Assembly: GCF_025772985.1 (NCBI RefSeq)
Contig: NZ_JAKMTB010000003.1
Span: 124,001 to 188,000 of the forward strand
DNA from: Campylobacter sp. CNRCH_2014_0184h
GTDB taxonomy: Bacteria; Campylobacterota; Campylobacteria; Campylobacterales; Campylobacteraceae
DNA length: 64,000 nucleotides
Direction of reading: 5' to 3'
Shown here: piece after piece, positions 62,256 to 64,000 of the stretch
Numbering within the stretch: the stretch's first letter is position 1
Layout: each line of letters starts with the position of its first letter
Program-made: the position numbers and the translations under genes
Notes under the pieces: model-generated
The model's input: the letters and a program-made list of their open reading frames with translations, nothing else
Database searches by the model: none
What the model was told of the DNA's origin: nothing

Positions 62256-62834
62256 ATGAAAATTGATTGTAGAGATTTAGCTTGTCCACGTCCTGTGATA
62301 GAAACAAAAAAAGCTTTAGAAGAGTTAAAAGAAAATGAAAATTTAGAAATTCTTTTAAACTCTCAAGCTTCTAAAGAAAATGTAATGAGATTTTTAAAAT
62401 CTTTAAATTTGGAATTTAATGTTAAAGATTTAGATGATGAGAGTATTATTAGCATTGTAAAAGATGGCAATATAGCTCATAATCAAGAACAAAATTTACA
62501 AGAATACAATGTGTTATTTTTAAAAAGCGATAGGGTAGGTGAGGGAGAACTTGGAAAAAATCTAATGCTAGGTTTTTTAAAAACCCTAAAAGATTTACCA
62601 AATAAACCTGCAAAAATCCTTTGTGTTAATGATAGTGTTTTGATGAATACTGATTGCTCTCATATGGCATTTGAAGCCATGAAAGAACTTGAAAATTTAG
62701 GAGTTGAAATTTATAGTTGTGGGGCATGTTTGGAATTTTTTGGCAAAAGCAAAGAGCTTAAAATAGGTAAAATAGGTAATGCTTATGAAATTTTAAATGA
62801 ACTTTTTGGAAAGGCAAAGATTATCTCTTTATGA
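62256..62834 (+). CDS. yedF: SirA/TusA-like selenium metabolism protein YedF
   Basis: A 192-residue protein. Residues 1-70 are a TusA/SirA domain with the CPxP motif in 'IDCRDLACPRPVIETKKAL' (Cys9). The rest is a DsrE-like domain ('NVLFLKSDRVGEGELGKNLM', 'VLMNTDCSHMAFEAMKELEN', 'YSCGACLEFFGKSKEL'). This fused form is the YedF group linked to selenium metabolism. It is co-translated with selD (ATGA overlap), which supports a role in providing or handling selenium for FdhA and SelD. Confidence 0.88.
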   Translation: MKIDCRDLACPRPVIETKKALEELKENENLEILLNSQASKENVMRFLKSLNLEFNVKDLDDESIISIVKDGNIAHNQEQNLQEYNVLFLKSDRVGEGELGKNLMLGFLKTLKDLPNKPAKILCVNDSVLMNTDCSHMAFEAMKELENLGVEIYSCGACLEFFGKSKELKIGKIGNAYEILNELFGKAKIISL

Positions 62835-63862
62835 TATATAAAGATCAAAAACTAACCCAATATGTAAAAGCTGCGGGTTGAGCTGCCAAATTAGACTCGG
62901 TGGGTCTTGACAAAATTCTTGGCATTTTAAAACCGCATGAAAACCTTTTAAGTGGTATTGATAATAATGAAGATGCAAGTGTTTATAAGCTAAATGAAGA
63001 TTTAGCTTTAGTGCAAACTCTTGATTTTATCACACCTGTGGTTGATAGCGCGTATCATTTTGGCGCTATAGCTGCTGCAAATGCCTTAAGTGATGTATTT
63101 GCTATGGGTGCTGAGGTGATTAATGCTTTAAATATTGTAGGCTTTGATACTTGTCATTTTAATAATGAAATTTTACTTGAAGTGTTAGAAGGTGCTAGAG
63201 TTAAGGTTGAAGAAGCTGGTGCTGTGCTAGTAGGTGGGCATACTATAGAAAATGATGAATTTATTTTTGGGCTTAGTGTAACAGGCGTAGTTCATCCTAA
63301 GAAATTTATAGCTAATAATAGCGCAAAAGATGGTGATGTGATTTTACTTACTAAACCTATAGGTAGTGGTATTATTAGTACTGCTATCAAGGCTGGTTTG
63401 CTAGAAAAAGCAAAGATTTTAAAAGCAGTAGAACAAATGAGTTTTTTAAATCTTTATGCAAGTCGTATTTTGAGGGAATTTAACAGTCTTAGTGCTTTAA
63501 GTGATGTTACCGGTTTTGGTCTTTTGGGACATTTAAAAGAAATGCTAAATAAAGAAATTATGATAGAAGTATATAAAAATGAAATTCCTTTAATGGATGG
63601 AGTTTTGTCAATGGCTAATATAGGGATTATCCCAGTGGGAGCTTATAAAAATAAAGATAGTCTAAAAATTTGGGTTGAAAATTTAAATGAAAAAGATGAG
63701 AATATAGTGTATTTTGATCCTCAAACTTCAGGTGGACTTTTAGCTAGTATGAGTGAAAATGAAGCAAATGAAGCTTTAAAAATTTTGAAAGATCACAATA
63801 TAGAGGCAAAGATTATTGCTAGATGTGTAAGAAATACTCATAATTATTTATTATTGCGCTAA
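62831..63862 (+). CDS. selD: Selenophosphate synthetase, itself a selenoprotein
   Basis: SelD makes selenophosphate, the selenium donor for Sec-tRNA. The true start is the ATG at 62831, overlapping the yedF stop; frame-wise reading then meets UGA at 62879-62881, giving 'YVKAAG-Sec-AAKL' with Sec17 at the catalytic position that is Cys in E. coli. The full protein has 343 residues, with 'NEDASVYKLNEDLALVQTLD', 'FAMGAEVINALNIV', 'LVGGHTIENDEFIFGL' and 'SDVTGFGLLGHL'. The hairpin at 62893-62907 is the likely SECIS. A gene caller that stops at UGA would start the gene at the GTG at 62900 and lose the active site. Confidence 0.94.
62879..62907 (+). promoter_or_regulatory. UGA(Sec) codon and SECIS hairpin of selD
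   Basis: UGA at 62879-62881, 11 bases, then a 6-base stem (62893-62898 with 62902-62907, one GU pair) and loop GGT. Spacing and loop match the fdhA element. Confidence 0.8.
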
Positions 63863-64000
63863 TATTTTATTTACAATCAAAAATATATGTTTATATTTGT
63901 TACTTTTTTACATAAAAAAATAAATTACAAATAAATATATGTTGATTTTCGTTGCAATTTTTGTATCATAAATACATATTAACTATTAAAGTGGAGGAAA
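63863..64000 (+). promoter_or_regulatory. Upstream region of a gene beyond the window
   Basis: A 138-base AT-rich stretch without a gene. It ends with GGAGG (63993-63997), a ribosome binding site for a gene that starts just outside the window. It contains AAATACATATTA (63970-63981), the same 12 bases as in the right arm of the palindrome at 57630-57659, and an ATATATGTT-like partner about 25 bases to the left. Confidence 0.4.

Noticed and set aside
62900-63862. selD starting at GTG 62900
   Set aside because: This start would lack the catalytic N-terminus; the ATG at 62831 with UGA(Sec) gives the full family length and overlaps yedF.
1-64000. Search for tRNA, rRNA and CRISPR arrays
   Set aside because: Gaps between genes are short and AT-rich; I saw no cloverleaf-like sequence with a TTC-type T loop, no rRNA segment and no regular repeat-spacer pattern.

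Overview
The window is a low-GC chromosomal segment of a Campylobacter. Gene content, poly-G tracts inside surface-polysaccharide genes, extended -10 promoters and the Sec/formate dehydrogenase cluster all fit this genus. Many blocks match C. jejuni gene neighbourhoods but are joined in a different order, so a non-jejuni species, for example of the C. lari group, is my best guess. That guess rests on remembered synteny, not on a search.

Region 1 (1-21.9 kb) is the variable part of a capsule (CPS) locus. It holds a very large FkbM/glycosyltransferase fusion that is cut by the window edge, a DUF6270 protein with a G9 tract, and a 1229-residue protein made of two near-identical GT11-like halves joined in frame across a second G9 tract. 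A GDP-sugar set follows (manC, gmd, a 3,5-epimerase-like cupin, a second cupin, a DegT aminotransferase). It is interleaved with an acyl-activation set (LbH acyltransferase, acyl carrier protein, SDR reductase, AMP-dependent ligase) that probably builds an unusual N-acylated 6-deoxy amino sugar. Then come a decayed sulfotransferase gene, a CgeB-like glycosyltransferase, and kpsC and kpsS.

Region 2 (21.9-31.9 kb) carries an SGNH-type capsule-associated gene on the minus strand, a membrane alpha/beta hydrolase, a cytochrome P450 and a small membrane protein (like Cj1412c-Cj1410c). These are followed by nusA, divergent to an operon of a small protein, miaB, a DUF374 acyltransferase and three genes that look like a PilM/N/O-type set. 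Region 3 (31.8-41.7 kb) has a lipoprotein, lgt, the frdCAB fumarate reductase/succinate dehydrogenase operon, a pair of dynamin-like GTPases and an MdaB-type quinone reductase. Region 4 (41.9-46.4 kb) has a Tat-exported gluconate dehydrogenase-type pair, an HxlR regulator, a lipocalin and an alcohol dehydrogenase. A 15-base motif at identical spacing from the -10 boxes links mdaB and the alcohol dehydrogenase to the HxlR gene.

Region 5 (46.5-51.1 kb) is an accessory island: an autoinhibited Fic protein behind two palindromic operators, then ZorA-like and ZorB-like proteins, an HNH endonuclease and a WG-repeat protein. I read the last four as a Zorya anti-phage system, closest to type II, with a possible extra component.

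Region 6 (51.1-64 kb) is a functional unit for molybdenum/tungsten, selenium and formate: moeA, moaE, moaD, a multicopper oxidase, nspC, a formate dehydrogenase cytochrome b, a TorD-like chaperone, a small Tat protein, fdhA with an in-frame UGA, fdhB, modE, yedF and selD with an in-frame UGA. Both UGA codons are followed by a compact hairpin with a GGU loop. No rRNA, tRNA, CRISPR array or insertion sequence was found.
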